A DNA stretch of 53,122 nucleotides from Candidatus Heimdallarchaeota archaeon (GTDB taxonomy: Archaea; Asgardarchaeota; Heimdallarchaeia; Heimdallarchaeales; Kariarchaeaceae), in NCBI GenBank assembly GCA_015523565.1, contig WAKA01000180.1:1-53122 (forward strand), given 5' to 3'. Under the pieces are notes generated by a model that worked only from the letters and a program-made list of their open reading frames with translations, was not told the DNA's origin and ran no database searches. Of this stretch, positions 1-8,865 are shown piece after piece. A program made the position numbers and the translations under genes. How positions within the stretch are numbered: position 1 is the first letter of the stretch; each line of letters begins with the position of its first letter.

Positions 1-75
1 GTTTCTGACAATTCACAAGGCTTTTAAATTAATTTTTTGGCGGTTTATTTACTCAATTTCGAGGTGTTTTATCAT

Positions 76-633
76 ATGGGTAAACGTAAATTGAAACTAA
101 AATATTCAATTTTTATAGTAGCAATATTGATTTTGTCATCACTAAGCTTTTCAAATATGGTTAATGCTGACACACTTTATTTGTATAAAGCGGAAGTTTT
201 GTCCTATGTGGTTCATTCACATGACGATGGAACTGGTGAATTTACCATTGAGGGTTATATCCAATTCGATCGAGCTGATAACCCTGTTAAATTATTTTCA
301 TACGATGAAGACGGCGTTGAACCTGGCTACTTAATACCACGAAATGGTCAATATTTAACAATGTTTGACGACCGTTGGGTTGATATTAATGCAAGAATCT
401 GTGTTAAATTAATAGAACGAGACGGTCTTAGTTGGGATGGTCTTACAAGTAATGATAATGTTGTCCCAGCAAATTCATCACAAATTTGTGTTGACGTTTC
501 TGACATTGTAGGAGCCATTGGTACCGTAAATAGTTTTGATTTTTTTGAAAATGGGGATAGTGGTTGTCGAATTTACCTGAAACTGACTTTGATAAATTTT
601 CTAAGGACTGGTGGTGGAGGAAATTGGTTATAA
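76..633 (+). CDS. Predicted secreted protein of unknown function
   Basis: Not recognised as a named family. The start is placed at ATG 76, not the ORF-track start at 37, because a GAGGTG Shine-Dalgarno sequence at 61-66 lies 9 nt upstream. From there the protein has about 185 residues. It opens with a classic signal peptide: a basic MGKRKLKLK segment, a hydrophobic core (IFIVAILILSSLSF), and a likely cleavage site after VNA. The mature part is rich in beta-strand-type sequence and acidic residues, carries two well separated Cys residues that could pair, and ends in a short glycine run. I infer a small beta-sandwich protein outside the cytoplasmic membrane. It stands alone, 110 nt before the next gene. 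Confidence 0.6.
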   Translation: MGKRKLKLKYSIFIVAILILSSLSFSNMVNADTLYLYKAEVLSYVVHSHDDGTGEFTIEGYIQFDRADNPVKLFSYDEDGVEPGYLIPRNGQYLTMFDDRWVDINARICVKLIERDGLSWDGLTSNDNVVPANSSQICVDVSDIVGAIGTVNSFDFFENGDSGCRIYLKLTLINFLRTGGGGNWL

Positions 634-743
634 ACCCTGTTAAAATTTTATACGAATAGGAAAGATAATAAATTTTAATAAATTTCATTTGTTTTGTTCT
701 TAAGTCCATATTCTATTGCAGATCAAACTATTGTACTTTTCAA

Positions 744-2201
744 ATGCGGAAAAAATATTTTTTAGGAATAAATTGTTTAATCATGGATTTATCTGCTATG
801 ATGCATTACCATTCGTTTGCCCCACCAAAAACACTGAAGCCATATTATTTCATGTTGTTCCTGTTAGTGGTTGGTGAGGTTTTCTTCTGGAAAGATATTA
901 TTCTGGCGGTTCCAATTGAAGTTGATGGCTTATTGGTTGTCGCCCTTCTGTTTTTGTTTAATGGGATTCTTTTATTTGTCTTAAGCAAATGGCTGGATTT
1001 TGAACAATTGGTTCAGGTAATGGCTGAAAGCATTAGCGGAAGTTTAGTGGGTATTCTGCTGTTTCTTGTAATTGTTTTCTCAATTTTTGCTTTAGGTATC
1101 GTTCCTGCAATATTTTTAATAATTGTCCTCCTTTTTTCAATTGTCTCTTCTAATATAATCTCAACCAATTTTGGTATTGATCTCCTCATTTCACAGATAT
1201 TGGGTTTTAGTCTGGTCTCTTTCCTGCTTGGTGGACTTATTGCCTTGATCTTTCATCCTGTTCATAGGCTTATTGTTGGAAAACCACAAGATCTGTCCTC
1301 AGTTCAAGTTTTTTTAACAGATTTCCAAGAATTGGGCAAAAGAATTAATTTTTATGATGGGAGATTCTATGGTCTTGCCAACGGTTTGGTTATTGACAGG
1401 AAAACCAGTTCCATTTTACATAATGGTGCTTTTGGCATTGTAAACATAATATTTTTTGACCCGTTTCTTCTGGTGCATACGGGTAGATCTCAATTGTTCT
1501 TGTGGGAACATGCAAACGGATGGGCTTTTCATGGGGTTGTTGTCCACGAGGGGGGGTCTTTCACTGTCAAGCGAAAACGGGTTTTCACAGGCTTGTTCAA
1601 AATGAAACTGGTTGATGGGCATCTGTTCCTTGTCATTCGGAACAACAGATACTTGACTTCTGGGATATCGAAGGAAATGCATGCTGAGAAACTTGACTCT
1701 AGTGTCAAGGCAGTTGCAAATTACGGTGACCAATTAGTGCTTCTGAAAGAACTGAAAAAGGCTGGTGCTCTTGCGTCACTCCGTTCTGGAAAAATAACTG
1801 TTGAAATTGGCAATCGAAGGTTGCAATTGGCTGAAAATATAAGTTATCCTAACGATATTGAATTCAGGGGTGATTCCTTTGTTATTGTCGGCTCAAATGG
1901 CGTTTTCCTTTATCATTTTGATGAATCTGATGTGAACTTCGTCAAAAAACTTGTGGGTGGGATTGATGCAGTTTATCAAATAATTCCAAACGATTTCAAT
2001 GATCGTTATTTGTTTGTAAGGACTCAAAGAAATCTAATCTCACTTGTTGATTTCCATATTTCTGGAAATTTAATTGAATATGAATTGCCTGTCGGTTTCA
2101 GGATTCATTCATGCTACAATGGTTATTTGAACATATCAATCTGGAAGCACGCATTCATGCTTCCTTACAAGCACATGGATTCGTTTTTATCCCAATTGTA
2201 G
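744..2201 (+). CDS. Membrane protein with C-terminal soluble beta-rich domain
   Basis: Unrecognised. Residues about 35-180 hold four to five hydrophobic segments consistent with membrane helices. The remaining 300 or so residues are soluble and made of short alternating beta-strand-like repeats (for example FVIVGSNGVFLYHF), suggesting a propeller-like or stacked beta fold, probably cytoplasmic. The start is uncertain: ATG 744 gives 485 residues, while ATG 783 (MDLSAMM) sits about 25 nt after an A/T-rich TATA-like stretch at 750-760 and may be the true leaderless start. No enzyme motif is visible. The gene is monocistronic, followed by a 95-nt gap before menB. Confidence 0.6.
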   Translation: MRKKYFLGINCLIMDLSAMMHYHSFAPPKTLKPYYFMLFLLVVGEVFFWKDIILAVPIEVDGLLVVALLFLFNGILLFVLSKWLDFEQLVQVMAESISGSLVGILLFLVIVFSIFALGIVPAIFLIIVLLFSIVSSNIISTNFGIDLLISQILGFSLVSFLLGGLIALIFHPVHRLIVGKPQDLSSVQVFLTDFQELGKRINFYDGRFYGLANGLVIDRKTSSILHNGAFGIVNIIFFDPFLLVHTGRSQLFLWEHANGWAFHGVVVHEGGSFTVKRKRVFTGLFKMKLVDGHLFLVIRNNRYLTSGISKEMHAEKLDSSVKAVANYGDQLVLLKELKKAGALASLRSGKITVEIGNRRLQLAENISYPNDIEFRGDSFVIVGSNGVFLYHFDESDVNFVKKLVGGIDAVYQIIPNDFNDRYLFVRTQRNLISLVDFHISGNLIEYELPVGFRIHSCYNGYLNISIWKHAFMLPYKHMDSFLSQL

Positions 2202-2296
2202 CTGTATACGTCATCTCTACTTGAATATTACTCGTTTTCAACAAATTCCTGTTTCTATAGGTAGAAGTTTTAAGATGAATTTTTTATTGTGAATAA

Positions 2297-3130
2297 ATGG
2301 AGTGGCAGGTCGCTAAAGAGTACGAGGATATTACCTACAAAAAATCAAATGGCGTGGCAAGAATTGCCTTCAATCGACCAGAGGTTCGGAATGCGTTTCG
2401 GCCAAAAACAGTGTTTGAACTTTATGATGCTTTCAAGGACGCCCACGAGGATACTTCAATAGGGGTAGTGCTGTTGGCGGGTGAGGGTCCTTCTCCAAAA
2501 GATGGTGGGTATGCATTTTGCAGTGGTGGTGACCAGCGTGTTCGTGGTTCACAAGGATATGTCGATGACTCAGGCATGCCTCGTTTGAATATTTTGGAAG
2601 TTCAAAGGCAAATCCGATTTATGCCCAAGGTCGTCATTGCAGTTGTTGATGGCTGGGCTGTTGGCGGTGGTCATAGCCTCCATGTCGTTTGTGACATGAC
2701 TCTTGCCTGCAAGGAACATGCTATCTTCAAACAAACTGATGCGGATGTGACAAGTTTCGATGGGGGGTATGGGTCTGCATATCTTGCACGACAGGTTGGG
2801 CAGAAGCGGGCAAGAGAGGTGTTTTTCCTTGGTCGGAATTATAGTGCACAGGACGCATTTGAAATGGGTATGGTCAATGCAGTCGTGCCACATGAAAACC
2901 TTGAGGAAGAGGCTTACAAGTGGGCTCAGGAAATTCTTGATAAATCTCCGACCTCAATCCGGATGTTGAAATTTGCATTTAACCTGATTGATGATGGTCT
3001 TGTCGGTCAGCAAGTGTTCGCAGGCGAGGCGACCCGTCTTGCATACATGACTGAGGAGGCAAAAGAGGGTCGAAATGCATTTTTGGAAAAAAGGAAGCCA
3101 AACTTCAGAGATATCAAATGGTTACCATAA
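2297..3130 (+). CDS. menB: 1,4-dihydroxy-2-naphthoyl-CoA synthase (MenB)
   Basis: A crotonase-fold enzyme that closes the second ring of the menaquinone head group, converting o-succinylbenzoyl-CoA to 1,4-dihydroxy-2-naphthoyl-CoA in the cytoplasm. The 277-residue length is typical. Visible hallmarks are the CSGGDQ motif (75-80), the oxyanion-hole segment AVGGGH (121-126), QTDAD (146-150), SFDGGYGSAYLAR, and the C-terminal KRKPNF tail diagnostic of MenB within the crotonases. Position 148 is Asp, as in the bicarbonate-independent class typified by mycobacterial enzymes, where the E. coli class has Gly with bound bicarbonate. The gene is preceded by a TATA-like GTTTTAAGA near 2267 and has no other men gene beside it here. 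MenB implies menaquinone-based respiration, but the rest of the pathway is not in this window. Confidence 0.95.
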   Translation: MEWQVAKEYEDITYKKSNGVARIAFNRPEVRNAFRPKTVFELYDAFKDAHEDTSIGVVLLAGEGPSPKDGGYAFCSGGDQRVRGSQGYVDDSGMPRLNILEVQRQIRFMPKVVIAVVDGWAVGGGHSLHVVCDMTLACKEHAIFKQTDADVTSFDGGYGSAYLARQVGQKRAREVFFLGRNYSAQDAFEMGMVNAVVPHENLEEEAYKWAQEILDKSPTSIRMLKFAFNLIDDGLVGQQVFAGEATRLAYMTEEAKEGRNAFLEKRKPNFRDIKWLP

Positions 3131-3213
3131 ACAGGCGAATTTCCCGCAAATATTTTATGTAACTTTCCATTTTTGTCCGATTAGATTTTATTCACCTTTT
3201 GCGATAATATCAT

Positions 3214-4062
3214 ATGGAATTTTCTGAAACTGAAATTCAAACGATCCACGCGTTGGATGGTACCCAACTTGTTTTGCATATATGGGAACCTTCTTCGGTA
3301 AAAGGTGTCATTTTGGCAATTCATGGGGGAATGGCTCATGGTGGCGATTATGTGACCCCCGCCATGTATTTCATGGAAAAAGGCTATGCAATGGTTGCTC
3401 CAGACCTTCGTGGGCACAAGAAAGAAAAGGTTGATTTAAAAAATTTTGACCTTTACCTAACTGATATCATGGATGTATATAAATGGATGTTGGATCGATA
3501 TGCCGACTTACCATTGTTTGTTTTCGGTCATTCCATGGGTGGCTTGATCGCAACTGTTCTTGGCTTGAAATTTCCTACAGAGATATCTCATGTAAAGGGT
3601 TTTGTATTGTCCTCACCTTATTTCAAAAATGCAGTTCCTGTACCAAAAATATTGGTGATTCTCACACCTTTGTTTGCCTTTTTGACCCCAAGGATGAAAG
3701 TTCCAGCAGAGGACTTTCTCGATTATTTGACGCATGATGAAGAAATTACTGCCCGCCATCATGAGGATGAACGGAAAGGGTTAAGGGGAAAATATGTAAC
3801 TGTCAGATGGGCACATCAAATCATGAAAGGCCAGTCATTTGTAGAAAAGCATATTTCTGAATGGAGATTTCCTTTATACGTGGTTGTTGCAGGGCAAGAT
3901 AAGCTTGCCGATACGTCTTACACTGAAAAATTACTTCAACAAGTGATCCCAAGCCTTTTGAAGTTCAAGAAAGCAGAAGGCAATTATCACGAGAATTTCA
4001 ATGAAACCAATCGGTTGGAGATATATGAAGAGATTTTTGAATGGATGAATTCTGTAGTGTAA
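3214..4062 (+). CDS. Alpha/beta hydrolase, lysophospholipase/monoacylglycerol lipase-like
   Basis: A serine hydrolase of the Hydrolase_4 (monoacylglycerol lipase-like) type, likely cytoplasmic because no signal peptide is seen. The oxyanion segment is AIHGGMAHGGDY, the nucleophile elbow is GHSMGG (Ser about residue 107), the acid is in VVAGQDKLAD, and the general base is His in NYHENFNE. At 282 residues it has the usual length. A TATA-like GATTTTATT lies 24-30 nt upstream of ATG 3214. It follows menB in the same direction after 83 nt. A role as a thioesterase in quinone or lipid metabolism is possible but unproven; substrate specificity cannot be read from sequence. Confidence 0.85.
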   Translation: MEFSETEIQTIHALDGTQLVLHIWEPSSVKGVILAIHGGMAHGGDYVTPAMYFMEKGYAMVAPDLRGHKKEKVDLKNFDLYLTDIMDVYKWMLDRYADLPLFVFGHSMGGLIATVLGLKFPTEISHVKGFVLSSPYFKNAVPVPKILVILTPLFAFLTPRMKVPAEDFLDYLTHDEEITARHHEDERKGLRGKYVTVRWAHQIMKGQSFVEKHISEWRFPLYVVVAGQDKLADTSYTEKLLQQVIPSLLKFKKAEGNYHENFNETNRLEIYEEIFEWMNSVV

Positions 4063-4122
4063 ATCCCCATGCTTGTTGTACGATTTTTTTTCTTTCTACT
4101 ACATTCCATACAATAGTTTTTT

Positions 4123-5472
4123 TTGTATTCGATTTCTTTAATAGTAAATAAAAAAAAAGATAATTTGAGGTTCAAAGGGTTGAGAAATATTCAGGAACTA
4201 AAAAAGGCATATCCGCAGGAAATTACCCTGCCAAGGGGTGTAGATGATCCTGTCCTTTTGCTGATAACCTGTGAGGATGAACGGATTGCTAAAAAGTTGA
4301 AACACCATTTCCTTTCATATGGTTATGCAATAGCTGGACCTGCCTATAATTCCGATATGGCTCATTCTTTGTCTCGCAAAATTCCGATTGATGGTTTTGT
4401 TTATCATTTGGGTAATGATCTTGGAGAAATATTGTCCTTTTTCAAGGTTTTGCAGGAATTTTCTTTCCTGCCTGTTGTTTTCCTTGGGCAGATTGATGCA
4501 ACCGTCCGGCTTAGAATAAAGAAATTGGAAAATCCTTATTTTGCAACAGATTATCCTATTGCTGACCAACCCACCCTTCTTAAAGAAATGAACCGATTAT
4601 TTGGGAATCGTGGCGGAACCATTCCTGAACTTCTGATCTTTGCAAATGCAACTTTCAATGAAATGGTGTCACTAGCAAGAAGGAAAGAAAAAAGGGAGGT
4701 TGAACACATCATTTCGGAAATTGTGGGGCAATTGCCGAGCAGATGGGATAGCTTTGCCTTTGAAAATGATCCTTCTCCTACTTTAATTTACCTTTCACAG
4801 GCACCTTTTGACCGATCACAATTTTTTGTCATGCTAGAATTGCTTTTCAATGATTTGGAAGAAACCATCAATGACAAACTGAATGTGACTTGGGGCGCCG
4901 ATTTCATTAACGATGCAATTCTTCAGGCAATTGCCAGATATAAGTTTAAGGATGAATTGGTTTTAAACTTTGCAAAAGTCCGGGGATTGCCAGATCTGAA
5001 TATCAAACAGCTTGTTCAGAAAGTTACTGAGGCAGAAGGTTTTATTGGGGTGGGATACATTGAACTTAGTGATCATGGTCCTGAATTATTGAAAATGAAA
5101 GCAGACCCTGGCTTGGAAATGTTGATCAATGAGCAAACTGTTGCCCAACTTATCTCTATTGTTGGACAAGGTGAGAGCTATCGCGAAGGGCAATTTGGGA
5201 TTGTCCCGTTATTGCAAAGCCAAGATTATGTGGCTATTCTTTCAAGCAAGATCCTTGACTCCGAGACATTGGAAGATATTCGTATGGCTGGAAGATCGCT
5301 TACCTTGATCTTTGTGGTGATTCACAAGAACTTTTCCAATTTAGCAATGGACAAATCATTTCTTAAGGAAACCATGTCAGAATACTATTCTCTGGATAAT
5401 GTCAAGCAGGTCACTGATGAGTTAATTGAAAATATTTACCAGAAATTCAAATTCATTCTTCCTGTATCCTGA
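4123..5472 (+). CDS. Degenerate receiver-like domain protein with possible C-terminal roadblock/longin-type domain
   Basis: Not a named family. Residues about 40-160 follow the alternating pattern of a response-regulator receiver (VLLLITCEDERIAKKLK ... PVVFLGQ), but the phosphorylatable Asp position appears to be lost (IDGFVYHLG), so this would be a pseudo-receiver. The middle is helical. The last 150 residues (GFIGVGYIELSDHG ... YVAILSSK) resemble, weakly, the roadblock/longin-type sensor domains common in Asgard proteomes. The start is uncertain: TTG 4123, TTG 4165 and TTG 4180 are in frame, and the A/T-rich box at 4139-4152 favours one of the later ones. The 3' end lies 7 nt from the convergent hyuA. 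I infer a signalling or regulatory role without proof. Confidence 0.55.
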   Translation: MYSISLIVNKKKDNLRFKGLRNIQELKKAYPQEITLPRGVDDPVLLLITCEDERIAKKLKHHFLSYGYAIAGPAYNSDMAHSLSRKIPIDGFVYHLGNDLGEILSFFKVLQEFSFLPVVFLGQIDATVRLRIKKLENPYFATDYPIADQPTLLKEMNRLFGNRGGTIPELLIFANATFNEMVSLARRKEKREVEHIISEIVGQLPSRWDSFAFENDPSPTLIYLSQAPFDRSQFFVMLELLFNDLEETINDKLNVTWGADFINDAILQAIARYKFKDELVLNFAKVRGLPDLNIKQLVQKVTEAEGFIGVGYIELSDHGPELLKMKADPGLEMLINEQTVAQLISIVGQGESYREGQFGIVPLLQSQDYVAILSSKILDSETLEDIRMAGRSLTLIFVVIHKNFSNLAMDKSFLKETMSEYYSLDNVKQVTDELIENIYQKFKFILPVS

Positions 5473-5479
5473 GATAAAT

Positions 5480-7459
5480 TCATTCTTCCTGCATTTTATG
5501 GAGGTATATAAATCCCAACCTATCCATTTTAGCTTTCCAATGGGGCGGCACCCAAATTGTGCTGTCCCCTTGTTCAACTATAAACGGTCCTATTTTTTCA
5601 AAGTTCTTTCCAATATCTTTCTTTTGGTATACCTCTACGGGTCCCACGTCAAAAACCTTTCTTTTTCCTATTGGTTTAGGATCTGGATAAGTTTCCACTT
5701 CAGGAAGAACAGGATCTGGATGGTGTTTTATTGCAGTAACTCTTGCCGCAACAAACTCCAAAGGTTCTTCTTCGTCTGCAAATCCATACTGTGTTCGGTG
5801 TTCTTCCAAAAATCGATTTCTTGTATTGGCAATGGTTTTCTCCCAAGGAACAGTCAACTCAAATGATTGACCCACGAATCTTATGTCCAACATTCTGATA
5901 AATTGGTCTGGTTTGTTTCCATCTTTTGCCATCTGATTCACAAGTTCTTTTTCCATTTCCATGAAGATGGATTCAATTTCATTTTCATTTATTTCTCCTT
6001 CCCTTTTCAGTATTCCTTGACTTTTATCATATTTGTAATCGGCAGACAGCAAACCAAATGCGGACCAAATTCCTGGATATGGGGGAATGATGGTTTCAGT
6101 CATCCCCATTATGTCTGCAAGCTCTGCGGCATGTACTGGGCCCGCCCCTCCAAAAGCCAAAAGGGAAAAGTTTCTTGGATCAACCCCCCGTTCTGTGGAG
6201 ACTGCCCTTAACGCCTTTGCAATGTTTTCATGGAAAATTCTACGGATTCCCTTTATGCAACTCTCTAATGTAATGCCCAATTCTTTGGCCAATCCCTTAA
6301 GAGCTTCTTCAGATAATTCCTTATTTAAGGTAATGGCACCTTCTCCAAGTGAACTTGGAAGTATTCCATACAATAGGTCTGCATCAGTAACTGTTGGATA
6401 TTTTCCTCCTTTTCCGTAAGCCGCTGGTCCTGGATCCGCCCCTGCACTTTGAGGTCCCACTCTAAGAAGTCCTGCTGATGTCCAGGCAATTGACCCTCCT
6501 CCTGCCCCGATTGTCTGCACGTCCACCGACGGAACTGAAATTGGGATTCCACCTAGTTTCAGTCCATATAACACGGTTCCTTTTTTCTCCTTTACTTGTG
6601 CCACATCACTGGAAGTTCCTCCAATGTCTAAAGAGATGATGTTGTCTCTCCCTGTTATTCTTGCAGTAAATTCGGCGGCAAGCACACCCCCTGCCAATCC
6701 AGAAACCATTATTTCCACAGGTCGCATGCTTAGGCGTTGTGGTACGGCAAGTCCGTTATTGGATTTTATTATGGCAATTTTCGCATGTTTACTTGCTTTT
6801 TGAACTTTGAATGCTAACCTCTCCACATAGCTTGAAATAAGTGGCTTTACATATGCGTCTGCAATGGTTGTCGAAAAACGTTCATATTCCCTGTATTCTG
6901 GTACAACCTTTGAGGAAACGGATATGGGTATTCCCAGTTTTTCCAACTCTTTCTCTAGTTCAAGCTCATGTTTTGGATTTAAAAAACTAAATAGAAATCC
7001 TATTGCAATCGATTCTGGCTGTAGGCTTTGAATTTGATCAATAACCTGATTGATATCCTCGTCAGAAAGTCCTGTTCTGATGGTACCATCGGATAAAACC
7101 CTTTCATTCACAGTTATTCTCATGTCTTGAGGGACAAGGGGTACTGGTCTAGTGGGGATGATGGAATAAATGTCAAGACGGTTTTGTCTGCCTATCTCAA
7201 CAACATCTCTAAATCCTTTTGTGGTTATAAACAAGACTTTTGCCCCTTTTCTTTCAAGCATGGCATTAGTTGCTACTGTTGTACCATGCAACAGCTCTTC
7301 AAACGCCCCGTCCAATTTTTCTAGAATAAGGTCTACTGCCTCCGTTGGATCTTTTGGTGTGGACAAAACCTTGATGACTTTTAATTTTTTGTCTCCAATG
7401 GCTATTGCATCGGAAAAACTTCCCCCTATATCAATGCCTATAATCTGCCAAGAATGCAC
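5480..7459 (-). CDS. hyuA: Hydantoinase A/5-oxoprolinase-family ATPase subunit
   Basis: The HyuA family has an ASKHA-type ATPase fold and couples ATP hydrolysis to ring opening of hydantoins or 5-oxoproline, or serves related carboxylases, normally with a HyuB partner. Visible are the N-terminal phosphate-binding motif IGIDIGGSFSDA, HGTTVATNAMLERKG, the second phosphate motif DIGGTSSDVA, AGGGSIAW, AGADPGPAAYG and AFGGAGPVHAAELA. The ORF runs upstream to 7549, but homology begins at GTG 7459 (VHSWQIIGIDIGG), which removes an overlap with the DCC gene and gives about 659 residues, the usual size. It follows that gene by 49 nt in the same direction. The likely HyuB partner is 22 kb away at 29555-31132. 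Confidence 0.88.
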   Translation of the reverse strand: MHSWQIIGIDIGGSFSDAIAIGDKKLKVIKVLSTPKDPTEAVDLILEKLDGAFEELLHGTTVATNAMLERKGAKVLFITTKGFRDVVEIGRQNRLDIYSIIPTRPVPLVPQDMRITVNERVLSDGTIRTGLSDEDINQVIDQIQSLQPESIAIGFLFSFLNPKHELELEKELEKLGIPISVSSKVVPEYREYERFSTTIADAYVKPLISSYVERLAFKVQKASKHAKIAIIKSNNGLAVPQRLSMRPVEIMVSGLAGGVLAAEFTARITGRDNIISLDIGGTSSDVAQVKEKKGTVLYGLKLGGIPISVPSVDVQTIGAGGGSIAWTSAGLLRVGPQSAGADPGPAAYGKGGKYPTVTDADLLYGILPSSLGEGAITLNKELSEEALKGLAKELGITLESCIKGIRRIFHENIAKALRAVSTERGVDPRNFSLLAFGGAGPVHAAELADIMGMTETIIPPYPGIWSAFGLLSADYKYDKSQGILKREGEINENEIESIFMEMEKELVNQMAKDGNKPDQFIRMLDIRFVGQSFELTVPWEKTIANTRNRFLEEHRTQYGFADEEEPLEFVAARVTAIKHHPDPVLPEVETYPDPKPIGKRKVFDVGPVEVYQKKDIGKNFEKIGPFIVEQGDSTIWVPPHWKAKMDRLGFIYLHKMQEE

Positions 7460-7508
7460 ATGGTAGAAATAAGTCTGGCTGTTTAAGCCTTTTTGATTTT
7501 GGCAATCC

Positions 7509-7850
7509 CTAAATCTTACATTCGTGTTTTCTTTTTCTTTGGAAAGCATGAAGGAGTAATGTCAAGAACTTCTTTACGGGATATGCTTCCGCAACTTGTC
7601 CCATCAACTTTCCCAAAGGAAGTAGCCTCATGAGCTCAGTAATCGCCTCTGATTCTGAATACCACTTGTTACCTTTTACGACATGAAAACTTTTCCAATA
7701 CTGTAAATGCCCAATTCTTGCAATTCCTTCTTCCAAAATCATTGGATTTGACATGTTTACCACCTTTGTTTCCCTTCCTACAATATACCTGATTATTTTT
7801 GCAAATTTAGTACAGATGGAACAATCGTCGTCGTAGGTAATAATTGCCAC
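7509..7850 (-). CDS. DCC-family thiol-disulfide oxidoreductase-like protein
   Basis: A small thioredoxin-fold protein of the DUF393/DCC type, recognised by an N-terminal strand followed by YDDDCSICTKFA, the D-x-x-C-x-x-C active site, and a helical C-terminal half. The family is thought to act on protein or small-molecule thiols; substrates are unknown. The ORF opens at ATG 7874, but the fold should begin at VAIITYDDDC. GTG 7850 lies about 30 nt after an AATAATAAT box near 7876-7885, so I prefer it (113 residues). The protein is slightly short for the family, which is commonly about 120-140 residues. It is upstream of hyuA in the same orientation and divergent from the gene at 7952. Confidence 0.65.
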   Translation of the reverse strand: MAIITYDDDCSICTKFAKIIRYIVGRETKVVNMSNPMILEEGIARIGHLQYWKSFHVVKGNKWYSESEAITELMRLLPLGKLMGQVAEAYPVKKFLTLLLHAFQRKRKHECKI

Positions 7851-7951
7851 AATCAAATATTCCCAATGATGCAATTATTATTTTGCATAAATCCAATTAT
7901 TTTACTCTATTCTGGGGAAATTCATTAAAGTTGCAAATTTTGTCCTTATTC

Positions 7952-8854
7952 ATGAAACAAGCAATCTCTATTTCCTTAGGAAGCAAATCGAGAGATCATA
8001 AGGGTGTCATTGAACTTGGTGGTGAAAAAATAGAGGTACAAAGAATAGGGACAGATGGGGACACGACAAAGATGCAGATCCTTTACAGGGATCTTGACGG
8101 GAAGGTTGACGCTTTTGGTGCAGGTGGTTTTCTTTTTGGGTTCCATGTTGAAGACAAATTTTATGAACTTCGCACGGTCAAAAAACTGACAAAATATATT
8201 AAAAAAACCCCTATTGTTGATGGGAATGGTGTCAAAGACACAATTGAACGCACCTCATTGCAAAAAGTTTGGGATGAGGTTGCCCCGTTGTTTGAAGACA
8301 AACCAAAAACTGCCCTGTTGACATCTGCTGTCGACAGATATGGCATGGCAAAATCCGTTGAGGAGGCAGGGTTTGAAATGGTGTGTGGTGATTTTTACTT
8401 TGCCTTGGGGATTCCCATTAAAATTAGAAGTTTAAAAGGTGTCAGGCGCCTTGCGCGGGTCATGATGCCCATTGTCTCTTTCTTCCCCCTAAGCTGGCTT
8501 TACCCACTTGGCGAAAAACAAAAGGAAAGGACACCTAAATACGGAAAACTTTTCAAGAATGCCACCTTGATTGCAGGAGACTTTCTTTATACCAAAAAAT
8601 ATTCTCCAGATGACATGAAAGGAAAAATCATTCTGACAAATACCACCACACAAGAAGATCGTGACGACCTATTCGCAAGGGGTGTAGAAGCAATTATTAC
8701 GACCACTCCAGAGATCGGAGGTCGATCCTTTGGGACAAATGTCCTTGAAGCGGCAATTGTTGCCCACGTTGGATTGGGTCGCCCATTGACCTCTGAAGAA
8801 ATGAAAGAACAAGTTGAGAAATTGGGTCTTAAACCACAAGTTCATTTTCCCTGA
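7952..8854 (+). CDS. Conserved protein often labelled 'quinate 5-dehydrogenase-like'
   Basis: Belongs to a conserved archaeal/bacterial family that begins with a SLGS(K/S)xRDH motif and is often labelled quinate 5-dehydrogenase without, as far as I know, biochemical support. Here: ISLGSKSRDH, AFGAGGFLF, TPIVDGNGVKDTIER, SAVDRYGMA, GDFYFALGIPI, ILTNTTTQED and TTTPEIGGRSFGTNVLEA. The start is ATG 7952 (MKQAISISLG, 300 residues), not the track start 7844, because the conserved block begins there and a CATTAAAG box lies about 25 nt upstream. The next gene follows after 11 nt, so they are probably cotranscribed. No classic Rossmann GxGxxG is obvious. I would call this a family of unknown function. 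Confidence 0.75.
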   Translation: MKQAISISLGSKSRDHKGVIELGGEKIEVQRIGTDGDTTKMQILYRDLDGKVDAFGAGGFLFGFHVEDKFYELRTVKKLTKYIKKTPIVDGNGVKDTIERTSLQKVWDEVAPLFEDKPKTALLTSAVDRYGMAKSVEEAGFEMVCGDFYFALGIPIKIRSLKGVRRLARVMMPIVSFFPLSWLYPLGEKQKERTPKYGKLFKNATLIAGDFLYTKKYSPDDMKGKIILTNTTTQEDRDDLFARGVEAIITTTPEIGGRSFGTNVLEAAIVAHVGLGRPLTSEEMKEQVEKLGLKPQVHFP

Positions 8855-8865
8855 GGTGGAATGCA

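Noticed and set aside
2297-4062. menB and the alpha/beta hydrolase as a menB-menH quinone operon
   Set aside because: The hydrolase has lysophospholipase-type features (GHSMGG, long cap) and no specific MenH signature; adjacency alone is not enough.
5426-5866. 146-codon plus-strand ORF opposite hyuA
   Set aside because: Low-complexity Phe/Ser-rich translation opposite conserved HyuA codons; a by-product of the A/T-rich antisense strand.
7460-7549. N-terminal extension of HyuA to ATG 7549
   Set aside because: The added 30 residues precede the conserved phosphate motif, overlap the DCC gene and show no homology; GTG 7459 is the better start.
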